Positions 8,371 through 17,820 of a DNA stretch of 51,840 nucleotides are shown piece after piece. This stretch comes from Sphingobium scionense (GTDB lineage: Bacteria; Pseudomonadota; Alphaproteobacteria; Sphingomonadales; Sphingomonadaceae), in contig NZ_JACIEU010000030.1 in assembly GCF_014197035.1 (NCBI RefSeq), positions 1 through 51,840 of the forward strand, read 5' to 3'. The position numbers were made by a program, and so were the translations under genes. The stretch's first letter is position 1. The number at the start of each line of letters is the position of its first letter. The notes beneath the pieces were generated by a model. That model did not search any database. It was not told the origin of the DNA and saw only the letters and a list, made by a program, of their open reading frames with translations.

Positions 8371-9621
8371 ATGCCAAACATATCCGTTACTGCGCTTTAT
8401 AGAATTGCTCTTCCGGCCTTCATTCGGGGGTTGGCCGTAGCTATGTCGCTTGGCGCGGTTTTGCTTTCATATCATGTCCTGCCAGCCACGGAATTTACTG
8501 AGCTTAACCTGATTTTGTTCTGCGTTGCTGCAGGGTCTTCGCTCGCAGCCCCTATCAACAGGAATTTCTGGCTCGAAGATCCAGAGCGCGCATTTGCCCC
8601 GGCGTCGGCGTCTTCTATGGTGCTGACATGGGGCGCCGTATTGATTGGCTATGCCGTTCCACATATTCTGGGCTATCGTGACATTGGGTCAATAACCGCA
8701 TCTTTTGCGGCAATATTATATGTTTTTTCCAAAAGTTCGGAACGATTTCTTTATTCATTAACGCTTTCGAGATCCAACATTAATCAGGCTCTTTTTATAA
8801 TGTTGGTTTTTTCTTTTTCAGAAATACTGTCTCTTGCGTTCATGTATGTCATGACATTGGAGAGCGTAGGCTATCGCCTGGCCTTGCCCGCTCTTATTTT
8901 TATCTGTTTCATTGGATTTACGCGCTTTCGGACTTCCATCCGTCAGACACTCATTACACTTCGAACACCGCGTAATGTGCTGGCGGATATCTACACCCTT
9001 ACGGTGCGCGCGCCGGGACCATCCGTCCTGCTGCTGACCGCTGCCATGACCGCTGCGGGTATGATCGACCGTCTGTTTGTGGCCTATGGGAATATATTCG
9101 ATGCCCGTTTAGGGGCAGATTATCTGCTGGCTCTATCATATGCGATCGCGTTACAGACCGTCCTAAACATACTATTCGATATCGCACGGCGGCATATCTT
9201 CTTTCAGGATCAATGGCAGCCTAGGGCAAAGGCCTATTCTACCGCCATCTTAGGTATGTTGCTGGGCACCTGCCTTGTGGCCATTGCCTTTTACCCGCTT
9301 TTCACAGCTTTCAAGATTATACCGTCCACCATTGCATGGATAACATGGGCGGCAATGGCTTTAAGATCGACGGCATTGCTAGCCGGTTATATCTGCTTCG
9401 TGGATATGTTCCAAAAGGGCAATACCATGCCCGCACTGACGGTTGCCATATCTATCCTCGCGTCCGTCATATTGTTCTTTGTGTTCCTTGGCACTGGCGT
9501 GAGCCTTGTCGTGTCGTCTTCCGTCATGGCAGCGGCATTGCTCGTCGTACTGCTGACCCTTTGTATTCGACTGCCGCTGGCGATCAAAAAACAGGCAGCA
9601 TTGTGCACGGTAGGAGACTAA
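8371..9621 (+). CDS. Wzx-like polysaccharide flippase (multi-pass membrane protein)
   Basis: Likely moves the lipid-linked repeat unit across the inner membrane. The 416 residues are almost wholly hydrophobic, with about 11-12 predicted membrane helices spread over the whole length and short polar loops, the pattern of the MATE/MVF-like Wzx superfamily. No catalytic motif is expected. It starts 11 bases after wecC and is followed within 3 bases by a glycosyltransferase gene. GC content begins to drop here and stays low through the next two genes. Wzx proteins diverge strongly, so the call rests on topology, size and context. An O-antigen polymerase is the main alternative, but two better polymerase candidates exist in the locus. 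Confidence 0.7.
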   Translation: MPNISVTALYRIALPAFIRGLAVAMSLGAVLLSYHVLPATEFTELNLILFCVAAGSSLAAPINRNFWLEDPERAFAPASASSMVLTWGAVLIGYAVPHILGYRDIGSITASFAAILYVFSKSSERFLYSLTLSRSNINQALFIMLVFSFSEILSLAFMYVMTLESVGYRLALPALIFICFIGFTRFRTSIRQTLITLRTPRNVLADIYTLTVRAPGPSVLLLTAAMTAAGMIDRLFVAYGNIFDARLGADYLLALSYAIALQTVLNILFDIARRHIFFQDQWQPRAKAYSTAILGMLLGTCLVAIAFYPLFTAFKIIPSTIAWITWAAMALRSTALLAGYICFVDMFQKGNTMPALTVAISILASVILFFVFLGTGVSLVVSSSVMAAALLVVLLTLCIRLPLAIKKQAALCTVGD

Positions 9622-9623
9622 AA

Positions 9624-10712
9624 ATGGGAGATGAACGGCTATTGGAAGCCACTCCAGGGACCTGCGGATTGTGGGTCTACGGCGCAATACCGCCAGAGCC
9701 TGCAGGCGGAGTTTCCACGTTCGTAGAGCGGCTAGTGCATACGAAATCGATTAACGTGGAGGGAGTTATTGACCCTTATTTCGGCAAGAAAAATAAGGTC
9801 GATGTGAGACATGTCGTCGCTAAAAGTTCAAAATTAAAAGATAGATTTATAGTATTTCTGCAACTTCTCACGGTCCGCGATCGACAGTTGCTAATTAATG
9901 CTTCGAATCCACATGCTATTATTTATTTATATCCTTTCCTCTTAGGCAGAAAACGCGAAACATTTCTTATTTTGCATCACGGTAATCTGAGAATTAAAGG
10001 AGTTTTAGAATGGATATTTCGGAAAGCAATAGACCAGTATTCATTCGTGGGATGCTTAAGTGAAGATCAACGGAATTTCTACATTTCAAAAAAAATTATA
10101 GATGATAAATTGATACTAGTTAATAATTATATACCTGCCATTAAACAAGAATCTATTATTTCCAGTACGAAATTAGATCAGGTTATAAATTGGATAAATA
10201 AAGGACAAGGAAGTATCGTTATATCTTCTGGATATGCGCATGAATTTTACCATCATGACTGGCTGCTAGATGCACTTAATGATAGCTCAGATTTCGAAGA
10301 CGTGCGTTATATAGTCTGCTGCTATGGGCCGATGACACCCTTCCTCGATACATTGCGTGCAAAAGCAAGCGGCTTGAAACAGGCATTGGTGATCCATGGA
10401 TTAAATCCTGCTGAGTTTGATTATGTATTGGAGCTTGCAGACGTCTATGTCCGAGCTTCTGACGTGGACAGTTTTGGGATCGCGGCGTGGGACGCAGCGG
10501 CGAAGGGCGCGGCGGTAGTTGCCTCAAATGTTTGTGAGCGTCCGCCAGAGGCCATTGTTCACCCGAAGGGGAATAGACGAGCGTTCCTTGCATCGCTTCG
10601 CGCAGCCTTGGCTTTACATCCTAGAGAGCAGAAAGAAATCAAAGGTGTAAAAAACAGGGTCAACATCGAATCATTCTTAAAATTAAAATATTTTAACGAG
10701 ACAAAAAAGTGA
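9624..10712 (+). CDS. Glycosyltransferase, GT4-like (GT-B fold)
   Basis: Probably adds one sugar to the lipid-linked repeat unit at the inner membrane. I chose the ATG at 9624 because GGAG lies 7 bases upstream, just before the flippase stop; the frame is open further upstream but only inside the flippase gene. The 362-residue product starts with a donor-fold glycine-rich loop (IPPEPAGGVSTFVERLV). Near the C-terminus it has ASDVDSFGIAAWDAAAKGAAVVAS, the place of the GT4 E-x7-E motif, with aspartate in place of both glutamates. The middle (9,800-10,250) is strongly AT-rich with rare codons for this genome. It overlaps the next gene by four bases (GTGA). Confidence 0.75.
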   Translation: MGDERLLEATPGTCGLWVYGAIPPEPAGGVSTFVERLVHTKSINVEGVIDPYFGKKNKVDVRHVVAKSSKLKDRFIVFLQLLTVRDRQLLINASNPHAIIYLYPFLLGRKRETFLILHHGNLRIKGVLEWIFRKAIDQYSFVGCLSEDQRNFYISKKIIDDKLILVNNYIPAIKQESIISSTKLDQVINWINKGQGSIVISSGYAHEFYHHDWLLDALNDSSDFEDVRYIVCCYGPMTPFLDTLRAKASGLKQALVIHGLNPAEFDYVLELADVYVRASDVDSFGIAAWDAAAKGAAVVASNVCERPPEAIVHPKGNRRAFLASLRAALALHPREQKEIKGVKNRVNIESFLKLKYFNETKK

Positions 10713-12025
10713 CCTTTTTTGCATTTATCTTAATCGCTTTTAACGCATCTCTATGTGTTTATTTGTTTATTGAAAAATGCAAGAATAATTCTGCTTCTCA
10801 ATTCTTTTATTTAAGTCTAATTGGCCTTGTATTCTTTCCAAGCTTGTTCGACCTCGATCAGGGATATTATTCATTTCACCCGTTTGCATCGCCGATATAT
10901 TTATCGGCAGAATTAATGCAGTCAGTACAAACTAAAATACTTTTTATGATGATCTCATTTTTAATATTCGAAAAATTATGTGATATTTCACTAGGTATAT
11001 ATTCTATAGATTTACCATATACCGTAACGAATAAAAACGCTTATAACTACATATTAATAATGTTATGTATAATAGTATTATTTGGCGGGCTATATTTTGG
11101 ATTTTCTTCGCTTGCAACAACTGATATGGAACAGTTGAGGGGCGGGGCAATCGGAAAGTTTTCTCTTTTAATTATATACACTCAAATTGTTCTTATAGGA
11201 ATGCCGGCATTCTATTTTCTTAGGTTCAATAGGCCCTATATAGCTATTATATGTGCTGCAACTTTTTTGTTTACCTACCTTCTATTAGGTGGATCTAGAC
11301 AAATAATTGTATTTTCAATTGCAATTTTTGTTAGTTTAATTCTTTATAAATCAGGAAAAAGCAAGTATGTAATATTAATATTATTATTTACAGTAGGATT
11401 TTCATCTATTGATTTCGTTTTGCAATTATTTAAGCTATTGCGAAACCTCCCTTCAATGGACGCGCGACTAGATTTTGCGATGCAACTCATAGCTGGCAAA
11501 ATCCCATGGTCGGCATTGACTGCCGATCAACTAGGTTCAGAATCAAATGTTCGTTATGTCATGTATGGATTTCTCTCCGAAAGTCCTCCATCTGATTTTG
11601 GAAAATTTTCCTATTTTGGAAGGTCTCTATTATTTTGGCTTCCGTCGTCGTTAGACTTCTTGGGAATAAAACCGGCTGATTTTGAAGCCACAATGTTTGC
11701 TGAAGCCATGGGAAATCGCAGCGGGACGATGCATGCTACGTTCTTTGGATCAGCATATGCCGATACTGGAATATATTCTTTTATTTGGATTGGATGGTTT
11801 GTCGCAATTTTCAGAGCTTTGGACTGGTGGTTGAATAAAATACCCATATATCAAAGATCTTTCGTTTGGGGATCTTGTATATATTTTTCATTTATGGTTG
11901 CAAGAGGATCATTTTACGCGCCGTTAGTCGTTATGACTGTAGCTTTGCTAGTCGCACAGTTCTTAATATATTTAGATCGACACAATACTGGGGCCAAAAT
12001 TTCTGCTGGGGGAAGCCGTGCTTAA
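10709..12025 (+). CDS. Wzy-like oligosaccharide polymerase (multi-pass membrane protein)
   Basis: The 438-residue product starts with GTG at 10709, overlapping the glycosyltransferase stop. It has about 10-12 membrane helices and one larger periplasmic loop in the second half (about residues 240-340). That loop contains GKIPWSALTADQLG and HATFFGSAYADTGIYS, a pattern typical of Wzy-type polymerases, in which the loop holds the acceptor/donor site. This is one of the most AT-rich genes of the window. It could alternatively be an O-antigen ligase, but the ligase-type Wzy_C signature is instead in the gene at 20298. Assignment is by topology and context. Confidence 0.65.
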   Translation: MTFFAFILIAFNASLCVYLFIEKCKNNSASQFFYLSLIGLVFFPSLFDLDQGYYSFHPFASPIYLSAELMQSVQTKILFMMISFLIFEKLCDISLGIYSIDLPYTVTNKNAYNYILIMLCIIVLFGGLYFGFSSLATTDMEQLRGGAIGKFSLLIIYTQIVLIGMPAFYFLRFNRPYIAIICAATFLFTYLLLGGSRQIIVFSIAIFVSLILYKSGKSKYVILILLFTVGFSSIDFVLQLFKLLRNLPSMDARLDFAMQLIAGKIPWSALTADQLGSESNVRYVMYGFLSESPPSDFGKFSYFGRSLLFWLPSSLDFLGIKPADFEATMFAEAMGNRSGTMHATFFGSAYADTGIYSFIWIGWFVAIFRALDWWLNKIPIYQRSFVWGSCIYFSFMVARGSFYAPLVVMTVALLVAQFLIYLDRHNTGAKISAGGSRA

Positions 12026-12581
12026 CCTTTTGGGAAGCGCTACCAAGATCTTGGTCGGGTTCGCGACATTTTCCGCGGCTTTGTGGTCCGGTGGTTGATT
12101 ATCTTTCAGGGGGACAATGCGGGCGAGGACTGCGTGTCGAAAGTGGCCTAAGGATCAGGCAGGGCTTTCATGCGGGCGTTCGCATCGGCGCAGGTGTCTA
12201 CATCGGCAAAGATACGACCGTTGATAGTCCGGCCGGCAGCGTGCTTTCCATCGCTGACGATGTGACGCTAACGCAGGGTGTTTTTATCAGTGTGGCTCAA
12301 TTTGTCGGGATCGGTAAGGGAAGCATGATCGGTGAATACTGCTCGATCCGCGATTGCAACACGGCATGGACCTTAGCAGCCCCATGAAGCATCAGCCGCT
12401 GATACTAGCATCTGTCGAGGTGGGCGGAGATGTGTGGATCGGGCGCGGCTGCGCCATTCTGGCAGGGGTTACTATTGGGGATGGAGCTGTAATAGGCGCG
12501 AACGCTGTCGTCACCCGCAATGTTGATCAATGCGCCATCGTTGGGGGTATCCCCGCTAAACTTATTCGTTTCAGGAATTAG
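12018..12581 (+). pseudogene. Acyltransferase, left-handed beta-helix (hexapeptide) family, three frameshifts
   Basis: The product can be followed only across three frames. A GTG at 12018, after GGGGGAA, starts MLNLLGSATKILVG. The text then continues in another frame as VRDIFRGFVVRWLIIFQ, then as GGQCGRGLRVESGLRIRQGF, and finally as HGMDLSSPMKHQPLILAS to the stop at 12581. Each join needs one extra base: near GGG at 12057-12059, at the G5 run at 12109-12113, and near 12358-12362 where AACACGG would need to be AACCACGG. The rebuilt protein of about 188 residues has hexapeptide repeats (IGAGVYIGKDTTV, IGRGCAILAGVTIGDGAVIGANAVVTRNV) and the VGGIPAKLI end of maltose/colanate-type O-acetyltransferases. 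All gaps are of the same sign, so sequencing error is as likely as true decay. Confidence 0.75.
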
Positions 12582-12584
12582 TCA

Positions 12585-14714
12585 GTGAAACAAGTCCTTC
12601 AAGACCTCTCGGCAGGCAGAACCGAGCTCGTTGATTGCCCCGCGCCAGCAGCTCGGCGCGGGCAGCTGCTCATCGACACGGCCGTATCGCTTATCTCCGC
12701 CGGGACGGAGCGTATGCTGGTCGATTTCGGCCGCGCCAGCCTTGTCGCCAAGGCGCGGCAGCAGCCGGAAAAGGTCGCCCAGGTTCTGGACAAGGTGCGC
12801 ACGGACGGGCTGCTGACCACGATGGAGGCGGTTCGCTCGAAACTGGGGCAACCTATCCCCCTTGGCTATTGCAATGTCGGCATCGTGCGCGAAGCCGGGA
12901 CCGGGGTGAATGGTTTTCAGCCCAGCGACCGGGTCGTCTCCAACGGGCCGCACGCCGATGTGGTGTCGGTTCCTGTCAATCTGTGCGCGCGCATCCCGGA
13001 CGAGGTCAGCGATGAGGCGGCGGCCTTCACGGTCGTCGCTGCCATCGGCCTGCAGGGCATCCGTTTGGCAGGCCCGACGCTCGGCGAAGCCTTTGTCGTG
13101 ACCGGCGCGGGGCTGATCGGCCTGCTCACCATCCAGCTGCTGCGCGCGCAGGGGTGCCGCGTGCTCGCGATCGACTTTGACGAGGCCAAGCTTGCCATCG
13201 CGCGCGGCTTTGGCGCGGACACATGCAATCCAGCCAGGGGCGAAGACCCGATCGCAGCGGGCATTGCCTTTAGCCGCGGCACGGGCGTGGACGGCGTCAT
13301 CATCACCGCCTCGACGAAATCCTCCGACCCCGTGACGCAGGCGGCGCGCATGTGCCGCAAACGCGGCCGCATCGTGCTGGTCGGGGTGACCGGGCTGGAC
13401 CTCAATCGCGCCGATTTCTATGAAAAGGAATTGTCCTTTCAGGTGTCCTGTTCATACGGGCCGGGCCGCTACGATCCAGCCTATGAGGATCAGGGACAGG
13501 ATTACCCCATCGGCTTCGTCCGCTGGACCGAGCAGCGCAACTTCGAGGCCGTGCTGGATCTGATGGCCAGCGGCCAGATGGATGTCCGCCCGCTTATCTC
13601 GCATCGCTTCCCCTTCGAGGACGCGCCGGCCGCTTATGAAAGACTTGCCGGCGACAAGGGCTCTCTGGGCATCCTGCTGGGGTATCAGCATGCCGTTGAG
13701 GAGCGGCACAAGCGCACGGTGGAGTTGCACCCCACGGTAACGACTATCGCCCCTTCCGCGCCCGTCGTCGGCTTCATCGGCGCAGGCAATTATGCCGGAC
13801 GCATGCTCATCCCCGCTTTCCGAAAAGCCGGGGCGACCTTGCACAGCATCGCATCTGCGGGCGGCGTCAGCGGCGTCGTACAGGGCAAACGGCTCGGTTT
13901 CACAAATGCCACGTCCGACACGGCCGGCTTGCTCAACGAGCCTGCCATCAACACTGTCGCCATCGCCACGCGCCACGACAGCCATGCTAAATTGACGATC
14001 GACGCCCTCCATGCCGGGAAGCATGTCTTTGTCGAAAAGCCGCTGGCGCTCAATTTGGAGGAACTGGAGGCTGTCAAGGAGGCTCATGCGGCGGCAAATC
14101 GGCTGGTGATGGTAGGCTTCAATCGCCGATTTGCGCCGCTAGTACAGGCGATGAAGCGGCAACTTGACCCGGTGCGCGAACCCAAATCGATCATCATGGT
14201 CATGAACGCAGGCGCTATTCCAGCAGATCATTGGACGCAGGACCAAGCAACTGGTGGTGGCCGCATCATCGGGGAAGCGTGCCATCATATCGACCTGATG
14301 CGCTTTCTGGTCGGCGCACCGATCGTCTCGATGTCCGCTCGCAAGATGGGGGACAATCACGCCGTCGAAATTACCGAAGACAAGGCCGTGCTCACGCTCG
14401 GCTTTGCAGACGGTTCGTTCGGCACCATCCATTACCTTGCCAACGGCGGCGCTTCCTTCCCTAAGGAACGGGTGGAAATATTCACTGCGGGTCGTACGCT
14501 ACAACTCGATAATTTCCTGCGGTTGCGCGGCTATAATTGGCGCGGCTTCCGCAATCAGAAGTCTTGGCGGCAGGACAAGGGGCAGGAAGCCTGCGCCGCC
14601 GCCTTCCTTTCTGCCATCAGCAACGGGGGGCCAGCGCCCATTCCATTCGACGAATTGGAGGAAGTCGCCCGCATAACCATCGAAGCAGCGGATATGCTAC
14701 GCGCGCAGCGATAG
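12585..14714 (+). CDS. Two-domain oxidoreductase: zinc-type alcohol dehydrogenase-like plus Gfo/Idh/MocA
   Basis: A natural fusion of 709 residues starting at GTG 12585. The N-terminal half (1 to about 370) is an MDR/threonine-dehydrogenase-like domain with the Rossmann motif TGAGLIGLLTIQL and KRGRIVLVGVTG. The usual catalytic-zinc Cys/His pattern is not obvious. The C-terminal half (about 385-709) is a Gfo/Idh/MocA NAD(P) oxidoreductase with GFIGAGNYAGRM, the signature EKPLALNLEELE and GGRIIGEACHHIDLMRFLVG containing its catalytic histidine. Such fusions usually sit beside a heparinase II/III gene, as here two bases downstream. The reaction is unknown; redox modification of an amino or uronic sugar, or of its lipid-linked form, is a guess. 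Confidence 0.85.
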   Translation: MKQVLQDLSAGRTELVDCPAPAARRGQLLIDTAVSLISAGTERMLVDFGRASLVAKARQQPEKVAQVLDKVRTDGLLTTMEAVRSKLGQPIPLGYCNVGIVREAGTGVNGFQPSDRVVSNGPHADVVSVPVNLCARIPDEVSDEAAAFTVVAAIGLQGIRLAGPTLGEAFVVTGAGLIGLLTIQLLRAQGCRVLAIDFDEAKLAIARGFGADTCNPARGEDPIAAGIAFSRGTGVDGVIITASTKSSDPVTQAARMCRKRGRIVLVGVTGLDLNRADFYEKELSFQVSCSYGPGRYDPAYEDQGQDYPIGFVRWTEQRNFEAVLDLMASGQMDVRPLISHRFPFEDAPAAYERLAGDKGSLGILLGYQHAVEERHKRTVELHPTVTTIAPSAPVVGFIGAGNYAGRMLIPAFRKAGATLHSIASAGGVSGVVQGKRLGFTNATSDTAGLLNEPAINTVAIATRHDSHAKLTIDALHAGKHVFVEKPLALNLEELEAVKEAHAAANRLVMVGFNRRFAPLVQAMKRQLDPVREPKSIIMVMNAGAIPADHWTQDQATGGGRIIGEACHHIDLMRFLVGAPIVSMSARKMGDNHAVEITEDKAVLTLGFADGSFGTIHYLANGGASFPKERVEIFTAGRTLQLDNFLRLRGYNWRGFRNQKSWRQDKGQEACAAAFLSAISNGGPAPIPFDELEEVARITIEAADMLRAQR

Positions 14715-14715
14715 A

Positions 14716-16530
14716 ATGAAGCACTGGACATCCCTGAAAACGTTAGCGGCACTCGGCCCCGCCTCTATCGCGCGCGTCGGCCTCTATCGTCTAGGCCTGA
14801 AATCGGGACGGCATCCGGTGCAGCGGATTGTCGCCGATGTGCCGGCCGGGCCGTTGTTCGCTACACCGCAGGCCCGCCCTGGTCTACCGCCGCCTAACAG
14901 GCGCTGGACAGATCGCCTGTGGTGGTTCGGCTGGTTCAGCATGGAGCGGTCCGAAGGTACGCCTGATTGGCACCTCAATCCCTTTACCAATGCGCGAGGC
15001 GATCAGACGCGCCCCTGGTGGACGATCCCCGACTTTGCGGGTTCCGGGGATATCAAGGGCGTGTGGGAATTATCGCGCTTCGGGTGGCTCGCCTCCTGCG
15101 CGACTCAAGCGGCCCATGGCGATACCAAGGCCCTTGCAACGATCAATCAATGGCTGCAATCCTGGCTACAGGACAATCCGCCCTATCTTGGCGTCAACTG
15201 GAAATGCGGGCAGGAAGCTGCATTGCGGGTCATCCACCTCATGGCAGCCGCACTTGTCCTCGATCAGGATCGTACGCCGCAACCAATGCTCGCTGCAACG
15301 ATCGCGTTACATTTGAAACGTATCGCGCCGACTATGTCCTATGCGATCGGGCAGGATAATAATCATGGCACATCGGAAGCTGCCGCCATGTTCATCGGAG
15401 GCAGCTTTCTGTCCGCGCTGGGCTGGCGCGAAGCTCGGACATGGGCCAGAACGGGGCGCCGCTGGCTGGAGAATAGGGCACGTCATCTGATCGCGCCTGA
15501 TGGCAGTTTCAGCCAATATTCGATCGTCTATCACCGCCTGATGCTCGACACTTTCTCTTTTGTCGAAGTGTGGCGGCGGCGGCATGACCTCGCTCCTTTC
15601 TCTGCGACAATGCGCAATCGCTTGGATGCGGCGACGGCATGGCTCGATGCGATGGTCGATCGCACTTCCGGCGATACGCCCAATCTAGGGGCCAATGACG
15701 GAGCCCATATCCTGCCGCTCACTGAGACGGATTATCGCGACTTCCGTCCTTCCTTGCAATTAGCGTCCGTGTTGTTCCGGGGGCAGCGCGCAATGAAAGA
15801 TACCGGATCGTGGGATGACCAACTCCATTGGCTGGGCCTTTCATCGGCCATCGAGCTCGCGCCGGAGCCAGTGAGCACCAGTTTCGACAATGGTGGGTTT
15901 CATGTGCTGCGCAATGATCGGGCAACGGCCTGTCTGCGCTACCCCCGGTTCCGTTTCCGCCCCAGTCAGTCCGATTTGCTGCACTTGGATCTTTGGGCCG
16001 ACGGACGTAACCTGCTGCGCGACGCGGGAAGTTTCAGCTATAATGCGGCACCCGATATCAGCGCTTATTTTGCGGGAACGGCTGCGCATAACAGCATCGA
16101 ATTTAATGGCCGTGACCAAATGCCCCGGCTTAGCCGCTTCCTGTTCGGCGCTTGGCCAAAAGCGCGCGAGGTACGCTCGATCCGTAATCCCGACAATCGC
16201 TGCGCCGCCGCCTTTACCGACGATCGGGGTATGTTCCACCATCGGGACGTGTCACTTCAGCCGGATGGCTTCACCTGTGTCGATACGATCTCAGGGCCGT
16301 TCGATAACGCGATCTTGCGCTGGCGCCTTTTGCCCGGTCTCTATCAGCTGGAAGGCCATCATCTGATTGGGGCGCATTTACAGCTGTCGATAAGCTGCGA
16401 CGATCCCAATTTCACTATGCACCTGACCACGGGCGCAGAGTCCCGTTATTATTTGCATCAGGCGGAAATCCCAGTTCTAGAGATTAGGTTGAAGCGCCCT
16501 TGCCGGATCGACACAACAGGTAAATTCTAA
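14716..16530 (+). CDS. Heparinase II/III family protein
   Basis: The 604-residue protein has the helical N-terminal (alpha/alpha)6-toroid of the family, with WKCGQEAALRVIHLMAAALVL and SYAIGQDNNHGTSEAAAMFIGG (the N-N-H block near the active cleft). The C-terminal beta-sandwich includes FDNGGFHVLRNDRATACLR, HLDLWADGRNLLRDAGSFSYN and GTAAHNSIEFNGRDQM, a metal- or catalysis-linked histidine region. Members cleave uronic-acid-containing polysaccharides by beta-elimination, but those in EPS loci may trim or edit the polymer. No signal peptide is evident at the N-terminus. A cytoplasmic place is therefore possible, though the start (ATG 14716, no strong ribosome-binding site) could be wrong. A ManNAcA-containing polymer would be a fitting substrate; this is inference. 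Confidence 0.88.
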   Translation: MKHWTSLKTLAALGPASIARVGLYRLGLKSGRHPVQRIVADVPAGPLFATPQARPGLPPPNRRWTDRLWWFGWFSMERSEGTPDWHLNPFTNARGDQTRPWWTIPDFAGSGDIKGVWELSRFGWLASCATQAAHGDTKALATINQWLQSWLQDNPPYLGVNWKCGQEAALRVIHLMAAALVLDQDRTPQPMLAATIALHLKRIAPTMSYAIGQDNNHGTSEAAAMFIGGSFLSALGWREARTWARTGRRWLENRARHLIAPDGSFSQYSIVYHRLMLDTFSFVEVWRRRHDLAPFSATMRNRLDAATAWLDAMVDRTSGDTPNLGANDGAHILPLTETDYRDFRPSLQLASVLFRGQRAMKDTGSWDDQLHWLGLSSAIELAPEPVSTSFDNGGFHVLRNDRATACLRYPRFRFRPSQSDLLHLDLWADGRNLLRDAGSFSYNAAPDISAYFAGTAAHNSIEFNGRDQMPRLSRFLFGAWPKAREVRSIRNPDNRCAAAFTDDRGMFHHRDVSLQPDGFTCVDTISGPFDNAILRWRLLPGLYQLEGHHLIGAHLQLSISCDDPNFTMHLTTGAESRYYLHQAEIPVLEIRLKRPCRIDTTGKF

Positions 16531-16531
16531 C

Positions 16532-17818
16532 GTGCATATTTTATATTTTCATCAGCATTTCTCGACGCCAGATGGTGCCGCTGGCACCCGCTCCTATGAG
16601 ATGGCGCGCCGTTTGCTGCGCGAAGGCCATAGCGTTACGATGGTCTGCGGTTCCTATGCCCAAGGCAAAACGGGATTGACCACCCCGTTTGGCAAAGGCT
16701 TTCGCCGCGGCTTTGTCGATGGCATCGATGTCATCGAATTTGACCTGCAATATGCCAATGAAGATAGCTTTGCGCGACGGTCAGGCGTTTTCATCAAGTT
16801 TGCGCTCGCATCCATTCGCCTGGCATTTTCCGAAAAATATGATGTGCTATTTGCCACCACCACGCCCCTTACTGCCGGCATTCCCGGTATTTTCGCTAAA
16901 TGGCTAAGGGGTAAGCCTTTCGTGTTCGAGGTGCGCGATCTGTGGCCCGAATTACCCCGCGCGATGGGTGTCATCACAAATCCGTTCGTGCTCAAGGCCA
17001 TGTCGGTTTTGGAATGGGCCTCCTATCGCTCGGCGACGCGTTGCATCGGCCTGTCGCCAGGCATCGTCGATGGCATTGCGCGCCGGGGCGTGGATCGGTC
17101 ACGCATCGCGATGATTGCCAACGGATGCGATGTCGACCTTTTCGCCGGCACGTCGTCTGACACAAAAGAGGATTTTCGGCGCGATCTCGCTATTCCGGAC
17201 GATCAGCTTCTGGCGGTCTATTGCGGCACGCATGGACTGGCGAATGGACTGGACGCGGTCATCGACGCGGGGATCGAACTCCGCAATCGCGGCCGAGATG
17301 ACATTTTGCTGATCCTCGTCGGCAAAGGTCAGAAAAAAGCGCAGTTGATGGAACGGGCAAAGGCAGAAAATCTTAACAATGTCCGCTTTCTCGATCCCAT
17401 TTCCAAAACACGCTTGACCGGTCTCCTAGCTCAAGCGGACCTTGGCTTGCAGATCTTACGGAATATTCCCGAATTTGCATATGGGACGTCGCCGAATAAA
17501 TTTTTCGATTACCTGTCTGCAGGACTTCCAGTCCTCAACAACTATCCAGGCTGGCTCGCCGACATGATAGGCGAGCAGAAGCTGGGCTTCGCCATAGAAG
17601 CCGATTCTCCAGCGGCATTTGCCGATGCGCTGGAAAAAGCAGCTAATGATCGTGCTGCCTTGAAGCAGATGGGGCAAAGAGCGAAAACATTCGCATGCGG
17701 GCCAATGAACCGTGAGCATCTTTCAAAACAGTGGGTCGACTGGGTTACGGAAGGTGTTGTTCATAGCCGTGAGAGACATGCTTCCGCGCCGCCACCCGCC
17801 ATATCGGTAGGAAGCTGA
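16532..17818 (+). CDS. Glycosyltransferase family 4, WbuB-like
   Basis: Starts with GTG at 16532, two bases after the heparinase stop. The 428-residue GT-B protein begins HILYFHQHFSTPDGAAGTRSYEMARRL, the acceptor-side Rossmann motif of WbuB/WcaI-type enzymes. It contains VFEVRDLWPELPRAMG, and its donor site reads GTSPNKFFDYLSAGLPVL near 325-342, the family's NDP-binding helix. WbuB-like enzymes commonly transfer an N-acetylated amino sugar such as FucNAc or ManNAc derivatives. It is followed by the initiating sugar transferase after two bases, so it probably adds the second sugar of the repeat unit. Specificity is inferred only from resemblance. Confidence 0.9.
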   Translation: MHILYFHQHFSTPDGAAGTRSYEMARRLLREGHSVTMVCGSYAQGKTGLTTPFGKGFRRGFVDGIDVIEFDLQYANEDSFARRSGVFIKFALASIRLAFSEKYDVLFATTTPLTAGIPGIFAKWLRGKPFVFEVRDLWPELPRAMGVITNPFVLKAMSVLEWASYRSATRCIGLSPGIVDGIARRGVDRSRIAMIANGCDVDLFAGTSSDTKEDFRRDLAIPDDQLLAVYCGTHGLANGLDAVIDAGIELRNRGRDDILLILVGKGQKKAQLMERAKAENLNNVRFLDPISKTRLTGLLAQADLGLQILRNIPEFAYGTSPNKFFDYLSAGLPVLNNYPGWLADMIGEQKLGFAIEADSPAAFADALEKAANDRAALKQMGQRAKTFACGPMNREHLSKQWVDWVTEGVVHSRERHASAPPPAISVGS

Positions 17819-17820
17819 TA

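Noticed and set aside
9336..9623. N-terminal extension of the glycosyltransferase frame
   Set aside because: This part lies wholly within the flippase gene and is not protein-like; the ATG at 9624 with GGAG upstream is the credible start.
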